Counted from the stretch's first letter, positions 52,034-61,419 are shown. The stretch is 64,000 bases of DNA from CAWJTN01 sp963845895 (GCA_963845895.1 CAWJTN010000001.1:124001-188000); one strand, 5' to 3'. Translations and numbers: made by a program. The notes: generated by a model from the letters alone, not told the origin.

Positions 52034-53005
52034 TTATTTTTTAGGAGATATTTTGTATTTTTTTAAAAAGTGCACGGGCCTCCATAATTCTTTAGCATGT
52101 TTTAAACCTTTCAAACCTAGATCTTGTTCGAAATTTATATATTCATATCCTTCTCCAGTCAAAATTAGGGAATTATGTTTATGGAGAAGTTCAGTTACAC
52201 CTTTATAGTCGGGATCCGTTTTTATAAAGTGACCTATGGAATAATTGCTATGAATCTTCTCATTTATAAGAAAACCTATCAGCTTTCTATCGTGGTAAAC
52301 TCCTGTTATATCTAGTTTAAAGAATCTAATGTTTTTCAGAAGTCTACGTAGGGCTATTAGTTCATGCCCATAATCTTTTTCTTTCTTTCTTCTTTTTTTG
52401 GCCCAAATATGAAATAGGTCTATTAATTTTGATTGCAATTTAGAATCATTTTTATCTAAACGAGCAACTCTGCCGTTTGGAAAATCTTTATAAAATTTAT
52501 TAATAAGCTGATTTTTCTTTCTAAACTTTAAACCTTTCATTTGGCTTAATTGTTCTGTTGAAACAACGTAATCAAAATTATCTCTGTCTTCCTTAACTTT
52601 AAAAAAACTATGTATCATTTTCTCAGAAGAGATTGTTATTTCAGGAATTAATTTTAGTTCTGGGGAAATATTATATTTTTTTGATAGATTGATCAATATC
52701 GTTGCAGTTTCAACTGTTTTCGTTCTTCCTAAAAATGAATAGAATGGCTCATTGGTTATATAATCTCTTAGTCGTATAACTAGATTGTCATTCAACTTTG
52801 ACACCAATATATCTTGCTCAACATCGTAGCTCCACAGACTCGTGAAATTGAAGTCAGAATAAGGAGGAAATTTGCTGGTAAAGTCCTCAATTTCATCTTT
52901 CAATCCTAAGGAAAGTTTATTGAAAACAGGAAAAGTTGGAATTATATAGTTCAAATATCCATAAATTATACTTGCTTTTATTCCTAAAATGAACAGTCTT
53001 GACAT
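52034..53005 (-). CDS. DUF2156 acyl/aminoacyl-transferase-like protein
   Basis: Marks of the DUF2156/LPG synthase C-terminal fold (GNAT-like): YSDFNFTSLWSYD near the N-terminus, KFRKKNQLINKF, GVYHDRKLIGFLI and the end YINFEQDLGLKGLKHAKELWRP. Family members transfer aminoacyl groups to lipids or are of unknown role; here the membrane domain of full MprF is absent. It stands alone on the minus strand with a divergent membrane protein gene 30 bp upstream. Confidence 0.78.
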   Translation of the reverse strand: MSRLFILGIKASIIYGYLNYIIPTFPVFNKLSLGLKDEIEDFTSKFPPYSDFNFTSLWSYDVEQDILVSKLNDNLVIRLRDYITNEPFYSFLGRTKTVETATILINLSKKYNISPELKLIPEITISSEKMIHSFFKVKEDRDNFDYVVSTEQLSQMKGLKFRKKNQLINKFYKDFPNGRVARLDKNDSKLQSKLIDLFHIWAKKRRKKEKDYGHELIALRRLLKNIRFFKLDITGVYHDRKLIGFLINEKIHSNYSIGHFIKTDPDYKGVTELLHKHNSLILTGEGYEYINFEQDLGLKGLKHAKELWRPVHFLKKYKISPKK

Positions 53006-53035
53006 TCATTTTTTAATTAAATATATTGATATCAT

Positions 53036-53854
53036 ATGGTTGAAACGACTGGAAAAGATATAAGATTTAGAACTGCGGTAGCTCTGTTTACACTTCTTAC
53101 TATATGGTGGCTGATTCTTCAGATAACAAACTTTCCCAAAACTGGGCTTGTGCATCAACTTTTTGCTGTTGTATATGGAGTTATGGCTTTATTAGGTGGT
53201 GTTTGGGGTATCAAAACAGCCAAACATTGGGGAGGAATGAAAAGTGTTATAGGTAAGGCGATATTGATGTTTTCATTTGGACTCTTGGCTCAAGAGTTCG
53301 GTCAATTGACTTATTCTTACTATTATTTCATTCATGCTGAAATACCATATCCTTCAATTGGGGATATAGGATATTTTGGAACTATACCTCTTTACACTTA
53401 TGGAGTATTTCTATTAGCAAAAGCCTCAGGGGTAAAATTTTCATTACAGTCACTGGAAAGTAAAATACAAAGTATTTTGATTCCTTTTATCTTATTGATG
53501 TCCGGTTATTTATTATTTTTACAAGGATATATTTTTGATTGGTCTAATCCACTGAAAATATTCTTAGATTTTGGTTATCCTTTAGGAGAAGCTATTTACA
53601 TCTCTCTTGCATTACTAACATTCTTATTATCACGAAAAATACTTGGTGGAATCATGAAAGATAAAATTTTGTTTATACTATTTGCATTATGTATCCAGTT
53701 TACGGCTGACTACACTTTTCTCTATCAATCTGGTAATAATTCCTTTTATGCGGGAGGAATCGTAGACTATTTTTATCTTTTTGCCTATACAGTAATGACC
53801 ATGGCATTATTAGAGCTTAATACGACAGCTTTAAGATTAAAAAATATTAAATAA
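53036..53854 (+). CDS. Seven-helix membrane protein, putative sensor
   Basis: Seven hydrophobic helices are visible, with YPSIGDIGYFGTIPLYTYGVFLL, a pattern seen in archaeal and CPR 7TM input proteins linked to kinases. The 272 residues have almost no soluble part. It starts a plus-strand set with a small protein and a histidine kinase, 6 bp and 24 bp apart, so it may be the membrane sensor of that set. Confidence 0.65.
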   Translation: MVETTGKDIRFRTAVALFTLLTIWWLILQITNFPKTGLVHQLFAVVYGVMALLGGVWGIKTAKHWGGMKSVIGKAILMFSFGLLAQEFGQLTYSYYYFIHAEIPYPSIGDIGYFGTIPLYTYGVFLLAKASGVKFSLQSLESKIQSILIPFILLMSGYLLFLQGYIFDWSNPLKIFLDFGYPLGEAIYISLALLTFLLSRKILGGIMKDKILFILFALCIQFTADYTFLYQSGNNSFYAGGIVDYFYLFAYTVMTMALLELNTTALRLKNIK

Positions 53855-53860
53855 AAAATA

Positions 53861-54145
53861 ATGGCAGTCGATATTTTTGTAAAATTGGCGGAACAAATAA
53901 TTAAGGAGCAGGAAAATATTATTGGACCTGTCGCATTAGAACAGGCTCAAAAAGTGCCGGGAATTAAAGTAAATACAAAGACACATGAAATTTATTTGGA
54001 AGGTGATAAGAAAAATATACTGGAAAATTTAGTAAAACAGTATCAAGGTCTTTTTGGAAGAGCATCTGTTCAAGTCTGTAAAGAAGCAGCTAAAAGTATT
54101 CTCTCTCTTCTCCCAGCCGATCAGGTACCGAATTTACTCCGATAG
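53861..54145 (+). CDS. Small soluble protein between the membrane sensor and the kinase
   Basis: A 94-residue alpha/beta protein (VALEQAQKVPGIKVNTKTHEIYL, ILENLVKQYQGLFGRASVQV). No family is recognised. Its position between a 7TM protein and a histidine kinase, closely spaced on the same strand, suggests an adaptor role in signalling. Confidence 0.55.
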   Translation: MAVDIFVKLAEQIIKEQENIIGPVALEQAQKVPGIKVNTKTHEIYLEGDKKNILENLVKQYQGLFGRASVQVCKEAAKSILSLLPADQVPNLLR

Positions 54146-54169
54146 AAAATTGATATATAATGAATTAAA

Positions 54170-55570
54170 ATGACACCTTTACCATCAACTAACGATTCTG
54201 CACAAAAAGTGAAAATGAAACTGGACCTTGAACAAGAACTGGAACATATATCAAAAGAAATGTATGGAAGGAATCTCCAGCTTAGAGAAATAAATAAAAC
54301 GCTTTCCCTGCTAAGAAAAATTGACGAAATTATCTCGAGTTCTGTTACAGATATTGAAGAGGTGGCAAAGCAAGTTACTAACACAATTACAAAAGAAACA
54401 GCTTTTAAAGCTATATATATCTTCTCAATAAACAAAAAGGCTCACCTGTTAGAACCACTTGCTCGTTCTCTAACAAAATCTGTGGTTGACATAGATCCAA
54501 ATTTTCAGCGTGCCATGTATTCAATTAAAATTTTACTTTCAGATAATAATAATCCTATTGTGAAGGTTATTGAAGAGAAAAAGCCTGAAATAACCACCGA
54601 TATGTTTTCTATATTTGGCAATTACTTAAACAAAGAGGCATGTGAAAATATTCAAAAAGTCTTGGGTATGAAATATTTCTATGTCTATCCTTTAATAATG
54701 AGAGAGGAAATAACCGGGGCAATGATGATTAGTGCAGGAGACGAAAAAGAGCCGTATTTAACATATCAGAAGGATTTAATTGAAAGACTGCCTAGTGTTG
54801 TATCAGTGGCAATAGATAACGCGATGCTTTATCAGAATATCCAACACACAAACCTTAGACTTAAAGAACTTGACAAACTTAAAGATGAATTTGTTTCCCT
54901 AGCATCACACGAACTACGCACTCCCATGACTGCAATTAAAAGTTATCTCTGGATGGTACTGAATAAATATTCAAATGAATTAACACCACAGGTGAAAAGT
55001 TATCTTGATATAACATATCAAGAGACTGAAAGATTAATTAAATTGGTTCAAAATATGCTTACTATCTCACGAATCGAAGGCGAAAGATTGGAACTAAACA
55101 TCCAGTCAACGAATCTGAATGAACTTGTCAATAGAGTTTTTGAAGAACTTAAGATTAAAGCAAAAGAAAAAAGTATCAATCTTAATTTAGTTTCTTATCC
55201 AGAGAAACTCACTTCAAATATAGATAAGGATAAAATAGAAGAAGTTCTAGAAAACATCATCGGTAATGCAATAAAATATACTCCCAACAATGGAACAGTC
55301 TCAATCTATTTCACAGTGGAAGAAAATGAGGTATTGATTCATGTTTCAGATACAGGTCTCGGAATTTCTAAGGAAGATCTTTCCAAACTCTTTACTAAAT
55401 TTGGAAGATTAGAACAGGCTAAACAATCACAAACTCAAGGAACGGGACTAGGATTATACATATCAAAACAAATAATAGAGCTACATAAGGGAACTATAAA
55501 AGTTTACTCAGAAGTTGGCAAAGGAACTACTTTCAGTATCAGCTTACCTCTCTCACAATTAGAAGTTTAA
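54170..55570 (+). CDS. GAF-domain sensor histidine kinase
   Basis: After an N-terminal coiled coil comes a GAF domain (about 55-220), then DHp with the phosphorylated His in SHELRTPMTAIKSYLW (about H247), and the HATPase domain with N-box NIIGNAIKYTPNNG, G1 DTGLGISKED, F-box FTKFGRL and G2 GTGLGLYISKQ. No membrane segment, so it is cytoplasmic and may read the state of the 7TM protein upstream. Orphan receivers at 39074 and 50726 and the Hpt protein at 38672 are possible partners. Its 3' end overlaps the convergent GT4 gene by 12 nt. Confidence 0.93.
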   Translation: MTPLPSTNDSAQKVKMKLDLEQELEHISKEMYGRNLQLREINKTLSLLRKIDEIISSSVTDIEEVAKQVTNTITKETAFKAIYIFSINKKAHLLEPLARSLTKSVVDIDPNFQRAMYSIKILLSDNNNPIVKVIEEKKPEITTDMFSIFGNYLNKEACENIQKVLGMKYFYVYPLIMREEITGAMMISAGDEKEPYLTYQKDLIERLPSVVSVAIDNAMLYQNIQHTNLRLKELDKLKDEFVSLASHELRTPMTAIKSYLWMVLNKYSNELTPQVKSYLDITYQETERLIKLVQNMLTISRIEGERLELNIQSTNLNELVNRVFEELKIKAKEKSINLNLVSYPEKLTSNIDKDKIEEVLENIIGNAIKYTPNNGTVSIYFTVEENEVLIHVSDTGLGISKEDLSKLFTKFGRLEQAKQSQTQGTGLGLYISKQIIELHKGTIKVYSEVGKGTTFSISLPLSQLEV

Positions 55571-56734
55571 GATTTTTTTATATAACTCTAGAGTCTTCAT
55601 TGTCATTTTCTCAAAAGAATATTTTTCTAGAACTTTGTTGTAGCTAAACTTTTTCTTTTCTTTTAAGAAATTATTTATTTTATCTACCATATCATCTAAA
55701 CTGTAAGGATTAAATTCAATATATTGCCCATCTAATATTTCTCTAAATACGGGGATATCGGAAGCAATAACAGGTAAATTAAAGTAAACTGCTTCAATCA
55801 AAGGTAATCCAAAACCTTCTGATAATGAAGGATGAACTAAGGCTAAAGCATTTCTATAAAAATAAACCATATCTTTTTTAGTGGGATTATGAAAAAAAAG
55901 AATACGATGACTTTGTTTTAATTGTTTAATTAATTGACCCAAGCGATCAGCAAAAAAGTCATCAGGACCAATCAAGATAAGATTCACCTTTTCTTTAACT
56001 TGGGAAAAAGCTTTAATCAACCTTTCAACGTTTTTGTGAGGATAAAAGTTACCAACGTAAATTATGAATGGATAATTTTTAATTAGAAATTTGATCCTTC
56101 GACTTTGCTCAGGATCAACACTGAGCTTGTCGAATGTGTTGAAATTTGAAATTTGTTTGGAAATTGGAAATTGCTTATTGGAAATTTCTATTAAATTCCG
56201 GTCTACTCCTTCATAAATCGGATAAATTTTATCTTTAATATCCTTACCATATTTTTTGACCAATTCTGTCTTTACTGTTTCCGATGGGGTAACAATTGCT
56301 TCTGCATTCCTTACCTGTAAGTTGAGAACTAACCTGAATACAAGATGTTTTATCTCATAAACAAAAGGGTTCTTTGTTGAAGCTCTGCCGGTTTTAAATA
56401 ATAACGGTGTAGTATCGTGAATGGTTGAGATGAATTTTCTTTTGTAAAAAATTGGAAAGCTGAAATAGGTAAAGTGCATCAGATCTAATTTATCCTTTTC
56501 AAGATCTCCTAAAAATTTGATTTGTTCAGAAAAAGAATGCCAATGACTATTAACTAATCTTTTAACAAAAATTTTTCTTTTAAAATTTAAATTATTAAAA
56601 TTATTATTTAAAAGATAGATATAAAAAACTAAATTGTCGTCAGAATTTTTTTCCAAAAAATAAAGAAGGTTATCTAAATAAACACCCACCCCTGTTTGCC
56701 CTAAAAGTCTGGCATCAATACCTATCTTAGGCAT
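55559..56734 (-). CDS. GT4 glycosyltransferase with embedded repeats
   Basis: The GT-B enzyme has IGIDARLLGQTGVGVYLDNLLYFL, STIHDTTPLLF, the phosphate-binding YVGNFYPHKNVERLIKAF and the C-terminal HPSLSEGFGLPLIEAVYFNLPV with catalytic E-x7-E. Between residues about 190 and 220 the chain carries ISNKQFPISKQISNF and FDKLSVDPEQSRR, encoded by AT-rich repeat DNA and a copy of a hairpin repeat (56098-56134) that keep the frame. The insert lies at the hinge between the two Rossmann domains. The gene overlaps the GT2 gene by 8 nt. Confidence 0.9.
   Translation of the reverse strand: MPKIGIDARLLGQTGVGVYLDNLLYFLEKNSDDNLVFYIYLLNNNFNNLNFKRKIFVKRLVNSHWHSFSEQIKFLGDLEKDKLDLMHFTYFSFPIFYKRKFISTIHDTTPLLFKTGRASTKNPFVYEIKHLVFRLVLNLQVRNAEAIVTPSETVKTELVKKYGKDIKDKIYPIYEGVDRNLIEISNKQFPISKQISNFNTFDKLSVDPEQSRRIKFLIKNYPFIIYVGNFYPHKNVERLIKAFSQVKEKVNLILIGPDDFFADRLGQLIKQLKQSHRILFFHNPTKKDMVYFYRNALALVHPSLSEGFGLPLIEAVYFNLPVIASDIPVFREILDGQYIEFNPYSLDDMVDKINNFLKEKKKFSYNKVLEKYSFEKMTMKTLELYKKILNF
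56098..56134. repeat. REP-like hairpin repeat inside a coding sequence
   Basis: TTCGAC-ttt-GCTCAG, 8-nt loop, CTGAGC-tt-GTCGAA. The same element with a different loop is at 58083-58119. Here it encodes FDKLSVDPEQSRR on the minus strand without breaking the frame. Confidence 0.8.
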
Positions 56735-57593
56735 ATATTTTTTTCATTAAGTCTATAATAAGATACACTACATTATTTATTATCCTAAAATGTTTTGATT
56801 CATAATGCTTGTGATAAAAAATCTTCATTGCTTTATAGAAGTGATCCCTTCTGAAACCACTGGAATGTTTGTAATGGGTTATTTTATATAAAGGATAATA
56901 TATTATTTTAAAGCCAAGTTCTTTTATTCTAAAAGAAAGATCCAAGTCCTCCCCGTACATAAAAAATTTTTCATCAAATCCGCCTATTTTATCCAGAATA
57001 TTCTTTCTAGTAAGATAAAACGCACCACTTGGTGAATCGATTCCGTGCACAGTATTTAGATCAAATTGTGTAAGATGGTATCCGCCAAAAAATTTATTTA
57101 ATACAAGTACTTTTTTTGTTAAATATTCTAATTTAGAGTAATAACAAAAAGTGTTCCAAATCGTCGGAAATCCTCTATGCGAAGCTGGATCTATCCCATT
57201 TGTTGAGAGATTTACTTTTACTGTTAATACTCCGATTTTTCTATCTTTGTCTAAATAGTCTAAGAGTTTTCCAAAATTGACATCCTCGACAACAATGTCA
57301 GAATTCAAAAATAAAATATATTCACCCTGTGCAATTCTTAAACCTTGATTGTTCCCCTTAGGGTATCCAACATTATTTTTATTAAGAATGAGTTTAAAAT
57401 CGATATTATTTGATTTGAACTTTGAACTTTGATCTTTAATTTTTTCAGTAGATCCATCCGTTGAATTATTATCAACAACAATTATTTCCGTATTAACATT
57501 GGCAGAATTTAAAGTTTTGAACAAGGAATTCAAACATCGCGATGTGAGATCTTTAGTATTGTATGAAAGAATTATTATTGAGAGTCTGGGCAT
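56727..57593 (-). CDS. GT2 glycosyltransferase
   Basis: Family 2 GT-A signs: LSIIILSYNTKDLTSRCLNSLF, IIVVDNNSTDGSTE, NNVGYPKGNNQGLRIAQGEYILFLNSDIVV with the DxD-like NSD, and FDEKFFMYGEDLDLSFRIKELG. No membrane helix. An AT-rich stretch (about residues 52-66) looks like another low-complexity insert. It overlaps the GT4 gene and follows rpsI by 22 bp; both transferases probably serve surface glycan assembly. Confidence 0.9.
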   Translation of the reverse strand: MPRLSIIILSYNTKDLTSRCLNSLFKTLNSANVNTEIIVVDNNSTDGSTEKIKDQSSKFKSNNIDFKLILNKNNVGYPKGNNQGLRIAQGEYILFLNSDIVVEDVNFGKLLDYLDKDRKIGVLTVKVNLSTNGIDPASHRGFPTIWNTFCYYSKLEYLTKKVLVLNKFFGGYHLTQFDLNTVHGIDSPSGAFYLTRKNILDKIGGFDEKFFMYGEDLDLSFRIKELGFKIIYYPLYKITHYKHSSGFRRDHFYKAMKIFYHKHYESKHFRIINNVVYLIIDLMKKIYA

Positions 57594-57615
57594 AAGAATA
57601 GTATATCAATAGAGA

Positions 57616-58071
57616 TTATCTCTTTGGAGACTGTTTTGCGCGTCGAGCCTTACCTCCGGTGCCCACCTTTCTTCTTTCTCTTATCCTTGAATCACGAGTT
57701 AAAAGTCCGCTTTTTTTAAGTGTTATCCTGTATTTTTCTTTATCAACTTTCTCAATAGCCCTTGCTAACCCATGAATAATTGCTTCAAGTTGGCCTACCT
57801 TTCCTCCTCCTCTAACCCTTATTGAAATGGCAAAACGATCTTCGCTATCCGTTAATTTTAAAGGTTTCAAATATGATACTTTTTCATTAATGGCTGGAAA
57901 TATTTTTTCTATAGGCAGTTTATTTACAAATATTTCACCAACCTTTATTTTCATTCCGTCAACGTTTGCTATTTTATCCCTCCCGGTTATATAGAGCCTA
58001 ACTTGAGCTACAGATTCTTTTCGTCTACCAACGGCTGCAAAATATTTTACGTTTTTGGATTTCTTTGGCAT
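57616..58071 (-). CDS. rpsI: Ribosomal protein uS9
   Basis: YFAAVGRRKESVAQVRLY at the start, RVRGGGKVGQLEAIIHGLARAI and the basic end KKSGLLTRDSRIRERRKVGTGGKARRAKQSPKR are unmistakable uS9. The C-terminal tail reaches the P site of the small subunit. It follows rplM, the usual pair, but a hairpin repeat lies between them. Confidence 0.97.
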   Translation of the reverse strand: MPKKSKNVKYFAAVGRRKESVAQVRLYITGRDKIANVDGMKIKVGEIFVNKLPIEKIFPAINEKVSYLKPLKLTDSEDRFAISIRVRGGGKVGQLEAIIHGLARAIEKVDKEKYRITLKKSGLLTRDSRIRERRKVGTGGKARRAKQSPKR

Positions 58072-58082
58072 ACTTTTGATAC

Positions 58083-58119
58083 TTCGACTATGCTCAGTAT
58101 CAATCCTGAGCTTGTCGAA
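58083..58119. repeat. REP-like hairpin repeat between rplM and rpsI
   Basis: TTCGAC-tat-GCTCAG, loop, CTGAGC-tt-GTCGAA; second copy of the element at 56098-56134. It fills most of the 59-bp gap between two ribosomal genes and could end, process or stabilise the mRNA. Confidence 0.8.
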
Positions 58120-58130
58120 TGGATTGACTT

Positions 58131-58568
58131 TTAACTTTTGACATTAAACTTATTGCTATATGGATGTTTTTCATCTTTAAAAACAAACAGTCTTGCTAAT
58201 CTGCTGTCTCTTTGCTTATTTTTAGGCAACATACCGGACACTGCGTGTTTTATGACCTCTGTTGGATTTTTCTCGATCAGATGATCGAACGTAATCTTCT
58301 TTAATCCACCTGGATAACCAGAATAGCGAGTATATGTTTTCGATTTTCCTTTTCTTCCTGTTAGAACAACGTATTTTGCGTTTATCACAACAACATAATC
58401 TCCTAAATCAAGATAGGGCACATAAATAACCTTATGTTTCCCTTGCAGTAATTTAGCTATTTCAGGCGCTACTCTTCCTAAAACCTTCCCTTTAACATCT
58501 ATAATATGCCACATACGTTTTATATCTTTGTCGCTAATTGATTTTGTAGATTTAGTTAAACTAACCAT
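58131..58568 (-). CDS. rplM: Ribosomal protein uL13
   Basis: WHIIDVKGKVLGRVAPEIAKLLQGK, DYVVVINAKYVVLTGRK and the end GMLPKNKQRDSRLARLFVF match uL13. It overlaps rplQ by 8 nt. An N-terminal extension of about 18 residues precedes the normal start of the family, so translation may begin at the ATG for MWHIID. Confidence 0.96.
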   Translation of the reverse strand: MVSLTKSTKSISDKDIKRMWHIIDVKGKVLGRVAPEIAKLLQGKHKVIYVPYLDLGDYVVVINAKYVVLTGRKGKSKTYTRYSGYPGGLKKITFDHLIEKNPTEVIKHAVSGMLPKNKQRDSRLARLFVFKDEKHPYSNKFNVKS

Positions 58569-58989
58569 TTTTTTTCTCCTCTTTTTTTACTTCAATAACC
58601 TTTACCTTATTGTTGGGTTTACTAATAAGAACTGGGTATACCCATTCCACTCTTGCAACATCAGCTCCATCAGAATCTCTATTTAAAAGCTTTACTATTT
58701 TGACATATCCTCCACCCGGTTTATCTTTTAATATTGGGCCTGTTTCTTTAAACAATCTTACAATTAATTTTTGATCATCTAGAATTTTTAAGAGATAGTT
58801 TTTATTTGCTTCATTCTTAACTATAATTTTCTTTACCAATTTATCAACTAACGATTTAACCACTTTGGCTCTTCCCAGCGTCGTCTCAATTTTTCCATTG
58901 AAAAAAAAGTTAACCAAAAGCTTTCTTACAAGCATTTTGTTAGCATCTTTTCCTGATCTAAATTTTATTTTTTTGTCCCTATGTCTCAT
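58561..58989 (-). CDS. rplQ: Ribosomal protein bL17
   Basis: MRHRDKKIKFRSGKDANKMLVRKLLVNFF is a clear bL17 N-terminus; GGGYVKIVKLLNRDSDGADVARVEWV the C-terminal half. It sits near the tunnel exit of the large subunit. It follows rpoA by 2 bp as in most bacteria. Confidence 0.96.
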   Translation of the reverse strand: MRHRDKKIKFRSGKDANKMLVRKLLVNFFFNGKIETTLGRAKVVKSLVDKLVKKIIVKNEANKNYLLKILDDQKLIVRLFKETGPILKDKPGGGYVKIVKLLNRDSDGADVARVEWVYPVLISKPNNKVKVIEVKKEEKKNG

Positions 58990-58991
58990 AT

Positions 58992-59915
58992 TTATTTCAG
59001 CTCTATTCCCATTTTTTTAAGTTCTTCTTCAATTAACTCAATTGATTTTTTTCCAACACCTTTCATATTTGTAAGGCTATCCTTTCCAACCTTAACAAGA
59101 TCAGCTACTGTTTCAATATTTTCCCTTAGAAGCGCGTTGATGACTCTAGACGGAAGATTTAGTTCGTCTATGATTACTTCATAGAGCTTTTGGTCTGCGC
59201 CTTCTTTAGCTTTTTGTGCCTCAGATTCTTCCTCTTTTGGTCTGGGAGAATCCTTACCTGACAATAAATAGGTAAAATATTCAGATAATAAAGAACTCGA
59301 TTGATGTAATGCGTCAATCGGTTTTATACTGCCATCTGTCCAAATCTCAAGAATCAACCTGTCTAAATTACTTTTTCTTCCTACTCTTGCTTCTTCGACT
59401 TTAAAATTGACTTTTTTCACTGGTGAAAAAAAACTATCTACAGGAATAAAACCTTCCTTTTTTTCTCTTTCTTCATCTGTGACATATCCTACACCCAGCT
59501 CTACTATTGCTTCAATCTCCAATTTTCCTTTATCGCTAGTTATTTCGGCAATATATAGATCTTTATTTACAACTTCAACTTCACCTTCCACATTTTTACC
59601 ATAGACTTTATCTGCCCCTTTTACTGACAAAGTCACCTTAAAAGGTCCTTCGCCCGCTGTCTTGAATCTTAACTGTTTTAGATTTAAAATTATATCTAAA
59701 ACCGATTCTTTGACACCTTTAATTGTTGAAAAAAAGTGCGGAACTCCTTCAATCTTTACATATGTTATAGCAGCCCCCTTTAAAGAAGATAACATCGTCC
59801 TTCTTAAAGCAACACCCAAACTTTGACCAAAGCTTGGCGTTAAAGGCTCAATTATAAATTTACCGTAAGTCTGACCTTCTTCAATCTTTTGTGTAAAAAA
59901 AGTTGGATTTGGCAT
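58992..59915 (-). CDS. rpoA: RNA polymerase alpha subunit
   Basis: N-terminal dimerisation domain (IIEPLTPSFGQSLGVALRRTMLSSLKGAAIT) and C-terminal DNA-binding domain with helix-hairpin-helix (LRENIETVADLVKVGKDSLTNMKGVGKKSIELI) joined by a charged linker. 307 residues is normal. It is in the usual place between rpsD and rplQ. Confidence 0.97.
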   Translation of the reverse strand: MPNPTFFTQKIEEGQTYGKFIIEPLTPSFGQSLGVALRRTMLSSLKGAAITYVKIEGVPHFFSTIKGVKESVLDIILNLKQLRFKTAGEGPFKVTLSVKGADKVYGKNVEGEVEVVNKDLYIAEITSDKGKLEIEAIVELGVGYVTDEEREKKEGFIPVDSFFSPVKKVNFKVEEARVGRKSNLDRLILEIWTDGSIKPIDALHQSSSLLSEYFTYLLSGKDSPRPKEEESEAQKAKEGADQKLYEVIIDELNLPSRVINALLRENIETVADLVKVGKDSLTNMKGVGKKSIELIEEELKKMGIELK

Positions 59916-59942
59916 AAAAAAATATAAAATTTTAATAAATTG

Positions 59943-60563
59943 TTATCGAGAATAAAACTCGATAACTAATCTCAAATTAATTTGTTTATCTATTTCTTCG
60001 GATGATGGGTCTGCTACTAATTTGGAAACGGTGGCTTTTCTTTCAATCCATTTTGGCAACAGCCAATCTTTATTTGTCAATACTTTTTCTATATAAGGAA
60101 TTTTTGCCGATTTATCAGTCGAAAAAGTTACAATATCATTTATTCTGACTTGGTTCGATGGAATACTAAGTACCTTATCATTTACCTTTATATGTCCATG
60201 AGTTACTAACTGTCTTGCTGCAGGTCTAGTTGGAGCTAATCCTGATCTATAAATAATGTTATCTAATCTTTTTTCTAAAAATTGTGATAAATAAAAAGCT
60301 GTGTTTCCTTTCTTCTGGCTAGCTTGTTTAAAGTATTTTTTAAGTTGTTTTTCCGTTATATGGAACATATATCTTAATTTTTGTTTTTCCCTTAGCTGTC
60401 TCGCATGATCTGAGATTTTCCTTCTACCCCTGGTGCCGTGTTGGCCTGGAAAGACATTCATTTTCTTCAATAGCCGAGCGTGGGATTTAGATCCGGGAGT
60501 TTTCAGTCCTAAATCTATCCCTTCTCGTCTCGCAATTCTATTTCTAGGACCTGTATACCTCAT
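59943..60563 (-). CDS. rpsD: Ribosomal protein uS4
   Basis: RYTGPRNRIARREGIDLGLKTPGSKS at the start, the S4 domain with LEKRLDNIIYRSGLAPTRPAARQLVTHGHIKVN, and the C-terminal INLRLVIEFYSR. It is an early-binding 16S protein. No zinc cysteine cluster is present at the N-terminus. Confidence 0.97.
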   Translation of the reverse strand: MRYTGPRNRIARREGIDLGLKTPGSKSHARLLKKMNVFPGQHGTRGRRKISDHARQLREKQKLRYMFHITEKQLKKYFKQASQKKGNTAFYLSQFLEKRLDNIIYRSGLAPTRPAARQLVTHGHIKVNDKVLSIPSNQVRINDIVTFSTDKSAKIPYIEKVLTNKDWLLPKWIERKATVSKLVADPSSEEIDKQINLRLVIEFYSR

Positions 60564-60566
60564 TAT

Positions 60567-60603
60567 TTAAAAATTTTAAATTTGAAATTTTAAATTTATA
60601 ATT
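60567..60603 (-). repeat. AT-rich spacer repeat, copy B
   Basis: On the minus strand it starts at the rpsK stop (TTATAAATTT) and runs as AAATTT units separated by single variable bases up to the rpsD start. It matches copy C after infA nearly base for base, differing where A and T, or G and C, are swapped. Confidence 0.6.
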
Positions 60604-60976
60604 ATACTCTCCTCACCTTCGGCGGTCTAACTCCATTATGAGGAATGGGCGTGATATCAATAATCCTGTTAACTTCTATTTCTGATTCTTTTATTGCTCT
60701 TAGAGCGGCTTCTCTACCCGGGCCTATGCCTTTTACAAAAACATCAACCGATCTTAAACCATAATCGGTCATTGCTCGCTTTAATGTAGTGCTAGTCGTA
60801 ATTGTGGCAGCATAAGGTGTTGGTTTTCGTGTACCGGAAAAACCGTACATACCACATGATCCACTGACCGCCGGATTACCTTTTTCATCAGTAACTGTTA
60901 TCAAAGTATTATTAAATGTGGAAGTAATATAAATTCTTCCCTTTTCTATTGTTTTTATTATTTTTTTCTTTGTCAT
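60602..60976 (-). CDS. rpsK: Ribosomal protein uS11
   Basis: GRIYITSTFNNTLITVTDEKGN, GFSGTRKPTPYAA and DITPIPHNGVRPPKVRRV are uS11 landmarks. It lines the platform of the small subunit. It starts 2 bp after rpsM. Confidence 0.97.
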   Translation of the reverse strand: MTKKKIIKTIEKGRIYITSTFNNTLITVTDEKGNPAVSGSCGMYGFSGTRKPTPYAATITTSTTLKRAMTDYGLRSVDVFVKGIGPGREAALRAIKESEIEVNRIIDITPIPHNGVRPPKVRRV

Positions 60977-60978
60977 AA

Positions 60979-61413
60979 TTAAGGTTTAGTGGTTGCAGAT
61001 TCAGTTGGAACCTGACCTTTTTGCTGCTCCATTTTTGCCCAAACTTCTTTCCTTAGAGCGCCTACTGTCTTTCTCTTCCCTCTTTTGGTTCTGGCATTAG
61101 AGCGAGTTCGCTGCCCTCGAACTGGTAAATTTTTTATATGCCTTATTCCTCTGTAACTCCCTATCTCTTTAAGTCTTTTTATATCACCTGTTATTTCTTC
61201 TCTTAATTCTCCTTCTATCTTATAGTTTTTTTCTATATATTCAATTATTTTTTTAAAATCATCTTCCTTAAGATCCTTTACCTTCTTGTTTTTATCAACA
61301 TTAACTTGATCAAGAATTTTTTTTGAATTAGACCAGCCAATTCCATAAAGTAATGTCAAAGCATACTCTATGCGTTTGTCATCTGGTATCTGTATTCCTA
61401 AAAGTCTAGCCAT
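60979..61413 (-). CDS. rpsM: Ribosomal protein uS13
   Basis: ARLLGIQIPDDKRIEYALTLLYGIG, IGSYRGIRHIKNLPVRGQRTRSNARTKRGKRKTV match uS13, which contacts the large subunit in the head. At 144 residues it has a C-terminal Gln/Thr-rich extension (EQQKGQVPTESATTKP) of about 20 residues. Confidence 0.96.
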   Translation of the reverse strand: MARLLGIQIPDDKRIEYALTLLYGIGWSNSKKILDQVNVDKNKKVKDLKEDDFKKIIEYIEKNYKIEGELREEITGDIKRLKEIGSYRGIRHIKNLPVRGQRTRSNARTKRGKRKTVGALRKEVWAKMEQQKGQVPTESATTKP

Positions 61414-61419
61414 AGTTGT

